64,000 bases of DNA from Chlorocebus sabaeus (GCF_047675955.1 NC_132917.1:12041887-12105886), one strand, 5' to 3'. Counted from the stretch's first letter, positions 1-12,271 are shown. Numbers and translations are program-made. The notes: generated from the sequence alone by a model not told the origin.

Positions 1-2220
1 GTGATTTTTGAACATTAATTTTGTATCCAGAGACTTTGCTGAAGTTGCTTATCAGCTTAAGGAGATTTGGGACTGAGATGACGGGGTTTTCTAAATATAC
101 AATCATGTCATCTGCAAACAGAGACTATTTGACTTCCTCTCTTCCTTTTTGAATACCCTTCATTGCTTTCTTTTGCCTAATTGCCCTGGCCAAGACTTCC
201 AATGCTATGTTGAATAGGAGTGGTAAGAGAGGGCATCCTTGTCTTGTGCTAGTTTTCAAAAGGAATGGTTCCAGTTTTTGCCCATTCAGTATAATATTGG
301 CTGTGGGTTTGTCATAAATAGCTCTTATTATTTTGAGACACATTCCATTGATACCCAGTTTATTGAGAGTTTTTAGCATGAAAGGCTGTTGAATTTTGTT
401 GAAGGTGTTTTCTGCATCTATTGAGAAAATCATGTAGTTTTTGTCATTGGTTCTGTTTATGTGATGGATTACGTTTATTGATTTGTGTATGTTGAACCAG
501 CCTTGCATCCCAGGGATGAAGCCTACTTGATCATGGTAGATAAGCTTTTGATGTGCCGCTGGATTCAGTTTGCCAGTATTTTATTGAGGAATTTTGCATT
601 GATGTCCATCAAGGATATTGGCCTAAACTTCTCTTTTTTTGGTTGTGTCTCTGCCAGCCTTTGGTATCAGGATGATGCTGGCCTCATAAAATGAGTTAGG
701 GAGGATTCCCTCTTTATCTATTGATTGGAATATTTTCAGAAGCAATGGTACCAGCTCCTCTTTGTACCTCTGGTAGAATTTGGCTGTGAATCTATCTGGT
801 CCTGGACTTTTTTTTTGGTAGGCTATTAACTATTGCCTCAGTTTCAGAACTTGTTATTGATCTATTCAGAGATTCAACTTCTTCCTGGTTTAGTCTTGGG
901 AGGGTGTATGTGTCCAGGAATTTATCCATTTCTTCTAGATTTTCTAGTTTATTTGCATAGAGGTGTTGATAGTATTCTCTGATGGTAGTTTGTATTTCTG
1001 TGGGATCAGTGGTGATATCCCCTTTATCATTTTTTATTGTGTTTATTTGATTCTTCTCTTTTTCTTCTTTATTAGTCTTGCTAGCGGTCTATCAATTTTG
1101 TTGATCTTTTCAAAAAACCAGCTCCTGGATTCATTGATTTTTTTGAAGGGTTTTTTGTGTCTCTATCTCTTTCAATTCTGCTCTGATCTTAGTTATTTCT
1201 TGTCTTCTGCTAGCTTTTGAATGTGTTTGATCTTGCTTCTCTAGTTCTTTTAATTGTGATGTTAGGGTGTCAATTTTAGATCTCTCCTGCTTTCTTTTGT
1301 GGGCATTTAGTGCTATAAATTTTTCTCTACACACTGCTTTAAATGTGTCCCAGAGATTCTGGTATGTTGTATCTTTACTCTCATTGGTTTCAAAGAGAAT
1401 CTTTATTTCTGCCTTCATTTCGTTATGTACCCAGTAGTCATTCAGGAGTAGGTTGTTCAGTTTCCATGTAGTTGTGAGGCTTTGAGTTGAGTTTCTTAAT
1501 CCTGAGTTCTAATTTGATTGCACTGTGGTCTGAGAGACAGTTTGTTGTGATTTCTGTTCTTTTACATTTGCTGAGGAATGTTTTACTTCCAATTATGTGG
1601 TCAGTTTTAGAATAAGTGTGATGCGGTGCTGAGAATAATGTATATTCTGTTGATATGGGGTGGAGAGCTCTATAGATGTCTATTACATCCGCTTGGTGCA
1701 GAGTTGAGTTCAAGTGCTGGATATCCTTGTTAATTTTCTGTCTCATTGATCTGTCTAATATTGACAATGGGGTGTTAAAGTCTCCCCTTATTATTGTGTG
1801 GGAGTCTAAGTCTCTTTGTAGGTCTCTGAGAAGTTGCTTTATGAATCTGGGTGCTCCTGTATTGGGTGCATATATATTTAGGATAGTTATCTCTTCTTGT
1901 TGAATTGATCAACAAGATTACCATTATGTAATGGCCTTCCTTGTCTCTTTTGATCTTTGTTGATTTAAAGTCTGTTTTATCAGAGATCAGGATTGCAAAC
2001 TCTGCTTTTTTTTTTGCTTTCCATTTGCTTGGTAGCTCTTCCTCCATCCCTTTATTTTGAGCCTATGTGTGTCTCTGCCTGTGAGGTGGGTCTCCTGAAT
2101 ACAGCAAACTGATGGGTCTTGACTCTTTATTCAATTTGCCCGTCTGTGTCTTTTAACTGGGACATTCGACCCATTTGCATTTAGGGTTAATATTGTTATG
2201 TGTGAATTTGATCCTGTCAT
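1..2220 (-). pseudogene. L1 ORF2 (endonuclease-reverse transcriptase), N-terminal 58%, disrupted
   Basis: ORF2p nicks target DNA and reverse-transcribes L1 RNA. The start codon is at 2220-2218, followed by the conserved MTGSNSH beginning. Endonuclease-domain pieces are readable at 2047-1775 and 1767-1438. The linker piece is at 1418-1131 (MKAEIKILFETNES). RT-domain sequence occupies 508-125 (127 aa), with the motif A region reading SIDAENTFNKIQ instead of the usual SIDAEKAFDKIQ. The frame is stopped by a TAG at 127-125, a one-base change of a Leu codon, just upstream of a still readable LFADDM catalytic box (about 124-104). Several other frameshifts lie between the pieces. The remaining roughly 1.6 kb of ORF2 is outside the window. 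Confidence 0.93.
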
Positions 2221-2283
2221 TATGATGCTAGCTGATTATTTCACCCATTAATTGATGTAGTTTCTTCATAGCATCAATGGTCT

Positions 2284-3308
2284 TTACAATTTGGCATGTT
2301 TTTGCAGTGGCTGATACCGGTTGTTCCTTTCCATGTTTAGTGCTTCCTTCAGGAGCTCTTGTAAGGCAGGCCTCATGGTGACCAAATCTCTCAGCATTTG
2401 CTTGTCTGTAAAGGATTTTATTTCTCCTTCACTTATGAAGCTTAGTTTGGCTGGATATGAAATTCTGGGTTGAAAATTCTTTTCTTCAAGAATGTTGAAT
2501 ATGGGCCCCCACTGTCTTCTGGCTTATAGGGTTTCTGCTGAGAGATCCTGTGTTAGTCTGACGGCCTTTCCTTCGTATGTAACCTGACCTTTCTCTCTGG
2601 CTGCCCTTAACACTTTTTCCTTCATTTCAACCTTGTTGAATCTCACAATTATGTGTCTTGGGGTTGCTCTTCTCGAGGAGCATCTTTGTGGTGTTCTCTG
2701 TATTTCCTGAATTTGAATGTTGGCCTGCCTTGCTAGGTTGGGGAAGTTCTCCTGGATAATATCCTGAAGAGTGTTTTCTAACTTGGTTCCATTCTCCCCG
2801 TCACTTTCAGGTACACCAATGAAATGTAGATTTGGTCTTTTCACATAGTCTCGTATTTCTTGGAGGCTTTGTTCATTTCTTTTCACTCTTTTTTCTCTAA
2901 TCTTGTCTTCTTGCTTTATTTCATTAATTTGATCTTCAATCACTGATATCCTTTCTTCCGCTTGATCAAATCAGCTATTGAAGCTTGTGTATGCTTCACG
3001 CAGTTCTCACACTGTGGTTTTCAGCTGCATCAGGTCATTTAATGTCTTCTCTACAATGGTTATTCTAGGTAGTCATTCATCTAACCTTTTTTCAAGGTTT
3101 TTAGCTTCCTTGTGATGGGTTAGAACATGCTCCTTTACTTCAGAGAAGTTTGTTATTACTGACTTCTGAAGCCTACTTCTGTCAACTTGTCGAAGTCATT
3201 CTCCATCCAGTTTTGCTCCTTTGCTTGTGAGGAGTTGTGTTCCTTTAGAGGAGAAGAGGCATTCTGGGTTTCGGAATTTTCAGCCTTTCTGCTCTGGTTT
3301 CTCCCCAT
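2284..3308 (-). pseudogene. L1 ORF1 (RNA-binding ORF1p), disrupted
   Basis: ORF1p is the trimeric RNA-binding chaperone of the L1 ribonucleoprotein. The minus-strand ATG at 3308-3306 begins MGRNQSRKAENSE, which matches the usual ORF1 N-terminus. The normal terminal TAA is at 2286-2284. That gives 1025 nt, close to the roughly 338-codon family length but not a multiple of three, so at least one frameshift is present. A tandem stop follows the N-terminal block near 3156. The best-preserved piece, 2943-2524 (139 aa), covers the end of the coiled coil and the RRM/C-terminal domain region (residues FIGVPESDGENGTKLE are visible). It ends at a premature TAA at 2526-2524 where the family has a Gln codon. 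No functional protein is expected. Confidence 0.93.
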
Positions 3309-4345
3309 CGTTGTGGCTTTATCTACCTTTGATCTTTGATGTTGGTGACCTACAGATGGGATTTTGGTGTGGATATCCTTTTTGTTGATGTTGATGCTAT
3401 TCCTTTTCTCTCTGTTAGTTTTCCTTCTAACAGACCGGTCCCTCAGCTGTATGTCTGTTGGAGTTTGCTGGAGGTCCGCTCCAGACTCTGTTTGCCTGGG
3501 TATCACCAGGGGAGGCTGCAGAATAACAAATATTGCTGCCTGATCCTTCCTCTGGAAGCTTCATCCCAGAGGTGCACCTACCTGTATGAGGTGTCTGTTG
3601 GCCTCTACTGGGAGGTGTCTCCCAGTCAGGCTACATGGGGGTCAGGGACCTACGTGAGGAGGCAGTCTGTCTGTTATTGGAGCTTGAATGCCATGCTGGG
3701 AGAACCACTGCTCTCTTCAGAGCTGTCAGGCAGGGACGTTTAAGTCTGGAGAAGCTGTCTGCTGCCTTTTGTTCAGATATGCCCTGCCCCCAGAGGTAGA
3801 ATCTAGAGAGGCACTAGGACTTGCTGAGCTGCGGTGGACTCTGCCCAATTCGAGCTTCTCTGCTGCTTTGTTTATGCTGTGAGCATAGAACCACCTAATC
3901 AAGCCTCAACAATGGTGGACTCCCCTCCCTCCCTCAAACTTCAGCATCCCAGGTTGATCTCAGACTGCTGTGCTAGCAGCGAGCAAGGCTTCGTGGGCAT
4001 GGGACCCACCAAGCCAGGCACAGGAATCTCCTGGTCTGGTGGTTGCAAAGATGGTGTGAAAAGTACAGTATTTGGACAGGAGTGTACTGCTTCTCCAGGT
4101 ACAGTCCCTCATGGCTTCCCTTGGCTAGGAGAGGGAAATCCTCCGACCCCTTGTGCTTCCCAGGTGAGGCAATGCCCTGCCCTGATTCAGCTTGCCCTCT
4201 GTGGGCTGCACCCACTGTCCAACCTGTGCCAGTGAGATGAACCAGGTACCTCAGTTGGAAATGCAGAAATCACCTGTCTTCTACATCGATCTCGCTGGGA
4301 GCTGTAGACTGGAGTGGTTAATGTTTGGCCACCTTGGAAGCAATC
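3309..4345 (-). promoter_or_regulatory. L1 5'UTR / internal promoter region (decayed)
   Basis: This 1.0 kb segment lies between the L1 5' end and the ORF1 start and is more G+C-rich than the flanking DNA. In known L1s it carries the sense RNA polymerase II promoter with a YY1 site at the very 5' end, plus an antisense promoter. Most CpGs expected in a young L1 5'UTR appear as TG or CA, which suggests old methylation decay. The open frames seen here on the plus strand (for example 3336-3743 and 3834-4235) are by-products of this noncoding region. Present-day promoter activity cannot be judged from sequence. Confidence 0.85.
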
Positions 4346-4646
4346 CCTTGTCCCCTCTTCTTAAAGGGGAGATTGCATTAGGATCCTTAACATGGCTTGA
4401 GCACTGCATCATCCATCCTCCCTGGCCTTCTCCTTTGTATTTCCCGTGGCTGGAGCTTTCAGACAAAGCTTAAGATATGCAGCCTTTCCTGGAAAGCATA
4501 TGTCCATTTGCATGGTCAGTCTCAAGGTAAAAACTGTTTGCACGACTTAAGCATGGGTTGCACACAAACTATAGCTTCTGTTCTGGCAAAGATATGCAGT
4601 TTTTACTTTGTACAGAAGAGATTTTTATTTGAGAAGGGTGTGTTGC

Positions 4647-4682
<36 letters not shown>

Positions 4683-5377
4683 TGAGGGAGCCCAGTCTGA
4701 GTCTCCTGGACATCTGTCCACCACTGGGCTTCACTTGGCACATCTGGCACATGCATGGGGCCTCAGTTTTCTGAAGAAAACACAACCTATGAGAAAAGGA
4801 AGTTAGTTAGGGACCAAGGTTTAGTTAACTAACAGAGCCTAAGGGAAGAGCTACTCAGGATAGAATATGGCACGTGTCACTTGGATTGTCCTCAAGCAGA
4901 AAACTGATATCATTACCACCATGTTGGACAGAAGGAGCTCTGCTCTGGTGCCCTGACTGCAAAGTGTGAGGCGGATGGGATGAGGAAGGCCTTCTTCTTG
5001 TGTGAGCCCTGCTGGTCAGCTTGGATGTACAGAGGGCTGGACCTGGAGGTGCCTGGCCCTCCCATGGCGCCTCTGGGAAGCTAGCATGTGGGTCACCCTT
5101 ATGGTGGGGCCTGGAAAAGGTGACACTGGGGCAGGTTGGGGGAGGAAGGAGAAAAAGGACGTATGTCATGAGATATGTACAGTGTATCCTGGAGTATTTC
5201 CAAGACACTCTCCGGGGACCTTGAGAAATAATACCAGGGTGAGGTGGGCATTGCAGGGAGCTGAAGATGTTCCTCTAGAGTTGGGAACAAAGCCTGTGAA
5301 ATGCAGATGCTATTGTTAGCACCTGGAGAAACAGGCTACATGTGAAATAGGTTAGTAAACTTAGGTAAGGTGCAGAT
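4346..5377. other. No gene or repeat recognised (apart from a GT tract)
   Basis: Sequence flanking the L1 5' end, with ordinary composition. It contains a pure dinucleotide tract, but I see no promoter, exon or dispersed repeat. Short open frames on both strands are of chance length. Confidence 0.5.
4649..4680 (+). repeat. (GT)16 microsatellite
   Basis: Sixteen uninterrupted GT units, bounded by TTGCTT on the left and AGTGAG on the right. Uninterrupted length makes it a likely polymorphic marker. Confidence 0.97.
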
Positions 5378-5590
5378 AGACCTGTGTTCAGATCCTGCCC
5401 TGCCATTTGGAGCTCTGTGATGATGAGTTTCTTAACCTCCCATGCTTTAGTTTCTTTGGCATAAGAACGAGGGAAAATAATCTGTCCTTGCAGTGTTGTT
5501 TTGAGATTTTGAGATAATGAATTTTAGGAGCATAGCATAGCATAGCAGCTTCAATGAATGTGGCTATTCTTATCATTATTTACACTGCAA
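5378..5590 (+). repeat. MIR SINE
   Basis: Typical MIR order is visible: a 'gatcctgccctgccattt' block, then 'cttaacctcccatgctttag', then 'ttgagataatgaatt', ending in 'ctattcttatcattatt'. The copy carries a short local ATAGC triplication (about 5531-5547). Confidence 0.85.
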
Positions 5591-8500
5591 TGACACCAAA
5601 CAGCAAAGGCAGTATGTGGTTTATGTCTGAATTCCTGGTATGTGGCACAGCACTTGACTAAACTCACCTTTATTCACTCACATGTATGGATGAATACCTA
5701 AGCATAGAGCAGTGGTAAGTAGGAAGGTCCTGGTGTCTTTATGGAGGTACTTTCCTAGCACCTGGGGAGCTGGGAAGTGTGTTCCTTCCCTTTCCCCAGG
5801 GTACTCTCCATTTGGGCCTCTGGCCTGCTGCTTGGGGCTCTGGCAGTGTGCTATGGCTCAGAGCTGTGGCACACTGGGAAGACATTCTTACTCTGGTGTT
5901 TTCAACTGTGCCACTGATTCACAGCAGCCACAAATGTCTTTTGGAGTATTTTCAGAATCCCTGGATTTATAACTTCATTTTACCTGTCTGGATCTAATTG
6001 GTTTAGCTTGAAAGAATCTTCTGGTTTCTTTTTTGTTTAGCCACATTCAGATGGAGTCAAATTAGACAATCACCAAAGCACACTCGAAGCCTGTGGACAA
6101 AGCTGGGTTAGACTGTGTGCATGCATATTTGTGTGTGTGTATGTGTGTGTGTCTGTGAAGGGGGTTGGGGAGAGGATGCTGAAAGGAGAACCGCCATGGC
6201 CATTGACATTCTTGCATTTTCCACAAGCCCAGTGGGGCCTCAATTCTCCAAGCTCTCAAAATCCAACCAGATGGAGAACCACAATCCAGAATTTGTGATT
6301 GCTGCCAGGTATTTGTCCTTTAAAAAGCATCCTCCAACAAAATGCAGCCCCCTATAAAGATACATTCACACAATGCTGTGTCCTTAGGCATCCCTGCATA
6401 TGCTCATCCCGACATATCTCTAGATGTCCTGGAAATACTGTTTATGTCTTTTTGAGAAATAAGCTAAAACATTAGTAATATGCTCAAATTTTTATCTGAT
6501 CAGTAATATTTAATATGCAATTTTTAAGCTTATAATAGAATACATTGGACATGACAAATAAGATTAGATATGGTGATGTCATCTTTTTTCAGAGTATAGA
6601 AAAACTGATGAAGCAGGCAAGATACTGCCTCTTAACATACATTCTGTCTCTAGAGTTCCCTGCAATTGTTTTGAAGTCTTTATATCTCCATCAACGCATA
6701 GGTAGTGCCCTTTTTCAAGACACTGGATTGTAATTTGACGTCCTCATGTTATTTAAGGCTAAGTGCACTAGCACTTTATCTACTGGAGAGAAAAAAATGA
6801 ATTAAAATCTAAAATTATCTCTGAAAGGGAAGAGTCATTTTGCAGGGACTTTGCTCTGTGACCACCAGATGAAAACCGATGACATAAGCCTGCATACGCT
6901 AATGCCTTGATTCAATGAAGAACAGACAATTTTCGAGTCTGTTTACTTTTTTTTTACAAAGTAATGATGAAAAAAATAAGGTGTTGTTATTTAATTTTTG
7001 AAGAAGCAGTAAATGCAATCTTACTGAAAGATGCATTTCCTGTGTAATTCTCAGGGAGGGTGCAAATATTCCCCGTCCCCAAGAGGCAGCATTTTTTGGG
7101 AGTTGAGGTCCATCAGCCAAGTCACTCATTTACTGACCAGTAAATGAGGGCTGGGAGTTGGAGACACCCAGTTTCTGCCCCAAAAGGGGTCAGTATAGTT
7201 AGGAGAGCCAGACAAAGGAGCTGTTCATCATGGTCTGTGCAATGAACAAGAAGGGAGATTCCACAACAGCGAGCAGCAGGATTCTAATCAGGGTCATTGT
7301 CAAAGCAGGAACAAATCCTGTCTCCAGAGGCTCAAGCTTTCCTCTTAGCCTCAAGAGCTTCAGTGTCTCGACAAAGAAAGTGAGGATTACAATCTAGTTT
7401 AAAAGTGGAATCTAGGAAAATAGATTTTTCTAAAGGGAAATCATGCATCTTATCGGATAAAGGTATTTAGAAGTGGGGTGGCTCCAGTGAAGAGATGTTT
7501 GGTGGTTAAATATCACAGACATAAGTACGTCTCAGAAATCAAGCATCATTTTCTACACACCAATGGACTTGGTTTTCTCTATTGCTATGACCATTATCCT
7601 TGTCTGAAAGCCTCTAAGCATTATGCATATCTTTCTTCTAACAGCACATAGTCCAGCTAATTAGCAATTAGATAGGTAGTGGCAAAGACAGGGGGAACAT
7701 ATTTTATTCCTAATTACATGTTTGATCCTTCTGAGACACGCCAGCAAAGAGAAATACCTTCTTTGTGCAGACATGGGGTTTGCATTGCTTTTTATCTTTC
7801 TTTGTTTCTTCTTTAATTTCCAGCCATATCCTAGCACCATTTTCTGCTGGGCTCCTTACAAGCTACAGTTATTCCTATGGAAATCGTGTCTTTGCTTTTT
7901 CAATCTTCACCCTAGGCTTCGAGTGTCTCCCGTTTAAACTTCATCTTCTGATATAAGGGCTTCTAGGTGCTAGCCAATGTCTAGGGTTAAGTTCTGAAGA
8001 TTCCAGGGGTGGCTGTCTAGAAAGCATCCTTTGTCAAATCAGTGGCATGAGGAACTTTACCCACAAACTCTAAAGACCTCCTGACTCAATGAGATTTACT
8101 AAATGAGTTCAACAAGGGCTACCTCTGGCAGTGGCTATCCTGGGGTCTGTTGGTGGGAAGTCTTCACCATCAAAGGTAATAGGACCCAGCGAGCTTCCTT
8201 CTCACTGGACAGACAAGAGGCTAAGGAGGAGTTAGGGAAGACGAGGACTACGTTCCCTTGTCCTGCCCTGGAATCTCAGATCCAGGAATCTCTTTAAAGC
8301 ACTAAATGCATCATTTAAGGGACATCATTAATGGATAACTTTATTTAAAAATCACATATCGTGTACCTAACATGTTTCAAACACACTGACAGGCCAGCAA
8401 ATATTAAAGTGAGTTGTACATGGTCTTGATCTGCAGGATCATATGGGAAGAAATGATTATAAGGGAATGCACCACCATTTTACATGAGATATTCATTGGC

Positions 8501-8605
8501 TGCAAGGGAAATACACAGTGGGGGGAAATGCATTCTTTCTGGGGAGTTCCAGAAATTGTCATTGCCGAGGTGAGCTTTGCATGAGGATATTGTTTGACTG
8601 GGATT
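5591..8605. other. No gene or dispersed repeat recognised
   Basis: About 3 kb of AT-leaning DNA. The only structure I can name is the short GT-rich tract near 6131. Open frames are 60-86 codons, lack homology I recognise, and are expected by chance. Degenerate repeats too old to see by eye may be present. Confidence 0.45.
6131..6152 (+). repeat. Imperfect (GT)n tract
   Basis: Two short GT runs separated by an AT step. It is short and interrupted, so probably only weakly variable. Confidence 0.85.
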
Positions 8606-8609
8606 GAGA

Positions 8610-8840
8610 AGGTCATATGTTAATAGTTTGTGGAGCTTTTTAAGCTTGAAAAGGGAAAAGCAGTGGGCAATGAAGAGGTTCCAGGGTTTATGGGGGGCAC
8701 AGAGAGGAGAAGTGGGGGTCAGATGTGGCTGGAGAAGAAGGCAGGGTCACAGCACAAAGGACGCCCAATGCCAAGTTGCAGAGCCTGAGCTTCATTCTGA
8801 AGGTGATGGAAAGTCCTCAAGGGAAACAAAGGTGAAGCAA
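8610..8840. repeat. Possible fragment of an ancient mammalian repeat (family not assigned)
   Basis: The stretch with 'gagcctgagcttcattctgaaggtgatgg' resembles a recurrent purine-rich mammalian repeat, other pieces of which I see at about 24.1-24.7, 44.0-44.6 and 52.9-53.4 kb. Similarity is loose and I could not name the family. Confidence 0.35.
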
Positions 8841-9559
8841 GGCTTTCCTTTCCCCACTGTGAGAAGTCACTTTCTGTTCCATGGAGGGCCAAAAATAAGC
8901 CACTCCTCAGCTCCGATGAGAGCACAATGAGCAGGTGGCTCTGCAGACCCCCCACCTTTACTTTCTCAGCCTCAGGACACATGGTGCCCTGGCTGAGGAA
9001 TGCCTGCACTGTGAGTAGAGCTGTGATACAGGGGACTTGGCCTTGAGATAGAAACATCAGGGGCATATGGAAATCACATCCGCAAGCATCACCCTTTTCA
9101 GCAGCTCAGGCAAGTTTTCTGGGCCAGTTTCTTGGTCTTGATTCAATTTACAATTTCAGGACATGGGACGTATTTTACAATCCTGGGATTTAAATGAAGC
9201 CTTTAAAAGGGTAATAAAAATAATGAGCCTGTTTCTAGCCTTTCCTAGTGAATTTCATTCAACAGAACTCCTCAATATTGGATTCAGGAGAGCCAAAGTG
9301 AACTCATTATGAAGTACGTCACTCAAGATTTACTTCCAGTTCTCCTCTTATGTTTAGAAGCATAGAAGGCTTTTGGTTAAAATATGTCCCACCTCAAGTC
9401 TGGAGTGCACACCTGTCTCTACCTGCTGCCCCACACCTGTCAGCTTCTGCTCTCTTGGGTGCGCTCTGTGTTGAATACTGGCCGAAGAACTTGCTTGTCA
9501 GTTGGACTCAGGGGTTCAGGACCCCTTGGTAAATGGAGGGAGTAAGATCCTTGGGGACT

Positions 9560-9690
9560 TTGGAATCTGAGAGAAATGGCCTTGCCACTTTCCAGCTAGC
9601 TGCATGCTCTTGGGCCAGGTGTTTCTTCATTGTGAGCCAGAGTTCTGAGTGAACTGGGGCTATTATAGCAGACCCTCCTGATGCGAGGGG
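9560..9690 (+). repeat. MIR fragment
   Basis: The core 'ccttgccactttccagctagctgcatgctcttgggccaggtgtttcttc' follows the MIR central box (normally ...gccacttactagctgtgtgaccttgggcaag...). The ends have decayed. Confidence 0.7.
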
Positions 9691-10795
9691 CCAGAGAACG
9701 GGAGGACGTCTGCAATACCACCTAATAGGTTAATTACGGAATGCTGTTTCCCTTGCTCCCTACCCCACACTCTGTGACTGCAGATTTCCGCCTCTTTCTT
9801 CTGGCATGAAGCCTTGTCATTTTGCTCTAAGTGAGTCAGTAGAGATGGAACAAGGATACATTTGAGGAGAGAATTGTGTCAGGTTTACTGACGAGAGGTT
9901 CTTATACACTGGGCTAGTTGAATTCTTTCTCTCAAGCTTCACTGAAATCCTGACCTTAAAAAGTGGTCAACCATCAAAGTGGATCAGAACTGTCCTCGTG
10001 GAAGCCGTGTACCTTCTGGATTTGAATAGAAATGTTGTCCAATGAAGTTAAGCGCTGAAATATAGATACCAGCCTGGTAAAGCCAAGTGAGGGAAAGGAA
10101 AAAGGTGAAATTTGGCTTATAGATGTCATTGGGAGTGAGCCACCTCCCACTCCTACCTTGACTAAGGTGAAATTTGCTGTCTCCAAGGGTGACCAGGAGG
10201 GCAGAGTGACTGAGCAATCAAGGGTGAATATATGAGATGCTGAAAACGAGATTCAATTCTGGTTTTGAGCCCAGTACTGCACACCAGACGAATGCATGCC
10301 TCTTAAACCTTCTTCTTCCCGCCAGTCTCTCCCCATCCAAACTGTCAGTCAGGAAACAGAGATACCCTGTGCTTGCCAAGAAAGAAAGGGTGTTCATACT
10401 GGGAAGCAGTGGTTTATAGAACCACTGGACGGCTGGGAGAACCAGTCAGGGAGTCCACACCAAGGCCTGCAACCTGTAGCAAGGAAGATGGGCCTCCTGG
10501 GAAGTGTGCTTAGCCCCTCTGTGAACCACTCCTTCCACACACTTTCTGGGGGGCACTTTCTTCTCTCAACTTTCCGTGCCTCTCTGAAGTTGCATTCCCT
10601 GCCATCTGGAACCCAGAACCAGCAGGAGAAAGGGGCCCTGGGAAATGTAGTTTCTGGTTCCTCTCCTGCAATGCAGAGGCCTGAGAAGATCTGTGAAAAC
10701 AGTCTCTTTCCACTCTCACAGGGTGCTTCTGACACTGCATGTGTGGTTTTCTCCCTCACACTGACCGATTCTCTGATGCCATCTGGGTGTCCTAC
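9691..10795. other. No gene or repeat recognised
   Basis: This region contains overlapping frames of 168 aa (plus, 10296-10802) and 121 aa (minus, 10394-10759). Neither shows a domain, signal peptide or low-complexity bias I recognise, there is no splice or promoter context, and both coexist on opposite strands of one GC-richer patch. I regard them as chance frames. Confidence 0.45.
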
Positions 10796-10799
10796 TATT

Positions 10800-11442
10800 T
10801 AATTGAATTCTAACTCCATTTACCTGGAGTTAGTATCAGATCCTGCAAGGTAAGCCTCAGTGCTGCAAGACCATAGCCCCTTCCCATGCCAGTGGCAAGT
10901 CTGGTCCTTCTGTGCGTTTGACTGACTGGCTGTAAATTGGAAATTTCCATCACTGACCCTCTCCTCAGGTTTGATAATTTGCTAGGATGGCTCACAGAAC
11001 TCAGGGAAATTTACTTGTGTTTATGCGTTTATTATAAAACATACCACAAAGCATACTGATGAACAGCCTGAGGGTAGAGGTGCAGAGGGTTGGGGGGCAC
11101 TTCTGTGCACCTCCACGTGTTCAGCAGCCTGGAAGCTCATCAAGTCTCATTGTTCAAGAGCTTTTATAGAGTTTCATCTCCAGCTCACCCCAGCCCCCAG
11201 AGGTCAGTGGGTGGGGCCAAAAATTCCAACTCTCTAATCACTTCGTCTTTCTGGTGACCAGTCCCATCCAGAGGTTATCTTGGGGTCCCAACCTCAGTCA
11301 TCTCATAAGCATAAACTCAGGTATGATCAAAAGGGACTCATTATGAATAGCAAAGGACACACCTGTCACTCAGGAACTTCCAAGTGTTTTAGGAGCTCTG
11401 TACAGCAACTGGGGACAAAGACCAAATCTATTTCCTATCATA
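10800..11442 (-). mobile_element. Decayed solo LTR of an endogenous retrovirus-like element, copy 1
   Basis: Landmarks include 'cctcaggtttgataatttgc' followed by 'ctcacagaactcaggg', an antisense AATAAA (tttatt at 11028-11033), 'ggtggggccaaaaattccaac', and a right end near 'ggggacaaagaccaaat'. These recur in order in the element at 39.24-40.25 kb, which shows it is a dispersed repeat. The poly(A) signal orientation suggests the LTR is on the minus strand. Class I versus MaLR/ERVL family is not certain, and there is no internal (gag/pol) sequence. Confidence 0.7.
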
Positions 11443-11969
11443 CTAGAGAAGGGGTCAGGGAAAATGCCAAGGTCGTGACCTATGGCCCAGTGCATGGCCC
11501 AGCACATGCCTGGGGACTCTAGCAACAGTCAGAGGGGATCTCTTCAACAATGCAGCCTCGTATTCAAAGTCTACCCACTGTTTGTCTCGGAAAGTACAGC
11601 GGTAAGAGCTTCTGCAACCGTCTTCAGTCTCACCTCCCACCATGGCCTCTTGAACTTGCCTCTTCTGTGAGCTTGCATACACCTTGCAGCCTTCCTCCCT
11701 GACCCCTCTGCAACCCTGCCTGGAGGATTGCCCTTTATTCAAACCCTTCCCTTTCCCCATACTAGTTTTAAAAAATACTGCTTAGTCTTCATGGAGAAGT
11801 CAAATGCCACCTCAAACGTGGAGTAATTGCATTGTAAGGTAATAAGCGTTTTTTTTTATTATTGCAATCAGAAATGATTTCTATTCCTTATGAAGCCCAA
11901 CAGTACTTATTGTGCAAGCATACATATGGCAGCCACTTCTTCTCTAACCTTGGAGACCCATGATTCATC
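11443..11969. other. No gene or repeat recognised
   Basis: Between the LTR and the next Alu. Frames of 101 aa (minus) and 62 aa (plus) overlap each other and the LTR edge, with no recognisable product. Confidence 0.45.
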
Positions 11970-12271
11970 TTTTTTTTGGGGTGGGGAGGACTCAGCCTCC
12001 CTCTGTCATCCATCCAGGCTGGAGTGCAGTAGCATGATCTTGGCTCACTGCAAACTCCACCTCCTGGGTTCAAGCAATTCTTCTGCCTCAGCCTCCTAAG
12101 CAGCTGGGATTACAGGTGCTCACTACCATGCCTGGCTAAATTTTGTATTTTTACTAGAGATGGAGTTTCACTATGTTGGCCAGGCTGGTTTCAAACTCCT
12201 GACCTCAGGTGATCTGCTCACCTCAGCCTCCTAAAATTCTGGGATTACAGGTGTGAGCCACCATGCCTGGC
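11970..12271 (-). mobile_element. Alu (AluS-like), antisense
   Basis: A T-run followed by the reverse complement of both Alu monomers, ending at 'ccaccatgcctggcc'. The tail-proximal part has drifted to a G-rich run ('ggggtggggaggac') where 'gagacggagt' is expected. The TSD is unclear, with only TTCAT shared on the two sides. Confidence 0.95.

Larger units (their letters stand above)
1..4345 (-). mobile_element. LINE-1 (L1PA-type), full-length 5' end, 3' part outside window
   Basis: The reverse complement reads in L1 order: complete 5'UTR (about 4345 to 3309), ORF1 (3308 to 2284), a short inter-ORF spacer, then ORF2 from 2220 running off the left edge. The 5' terminus is recognised by the segment at about 4296-4342, which matches the L1 5' end. 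Its YY1-type motif reads CAAGGTGGC on the minus strand instead of the usual CAAGATGGC. Both ORFs carry stops and frame breaks, so the copy is dead. About 1.6-1.8 kb (rest of ORF2, 3'UTR, tail) lies beyond position 1, so no TSD can be tested. The good resemblance to young primate L1 with many private changes suggests an L1PA subfamily of intermediate age (inference). Confidence 0.95.

Noticed and set aside
3336..4235. Plus-strand frames of 133-135 aa
   Set aside because: Antisense of the L1 5'UTR and ORF1 start. Known noncoding, although an L1-antisense peptide frame exists in some young L1s and cannot be matched here.
10296..10802. 168 aa plus frame opposite a 121 aa minus frame
   Set aside because: Opposed open frames in a GC-richer patch, no recognisable family, and it touches the start of a decayed LTR.
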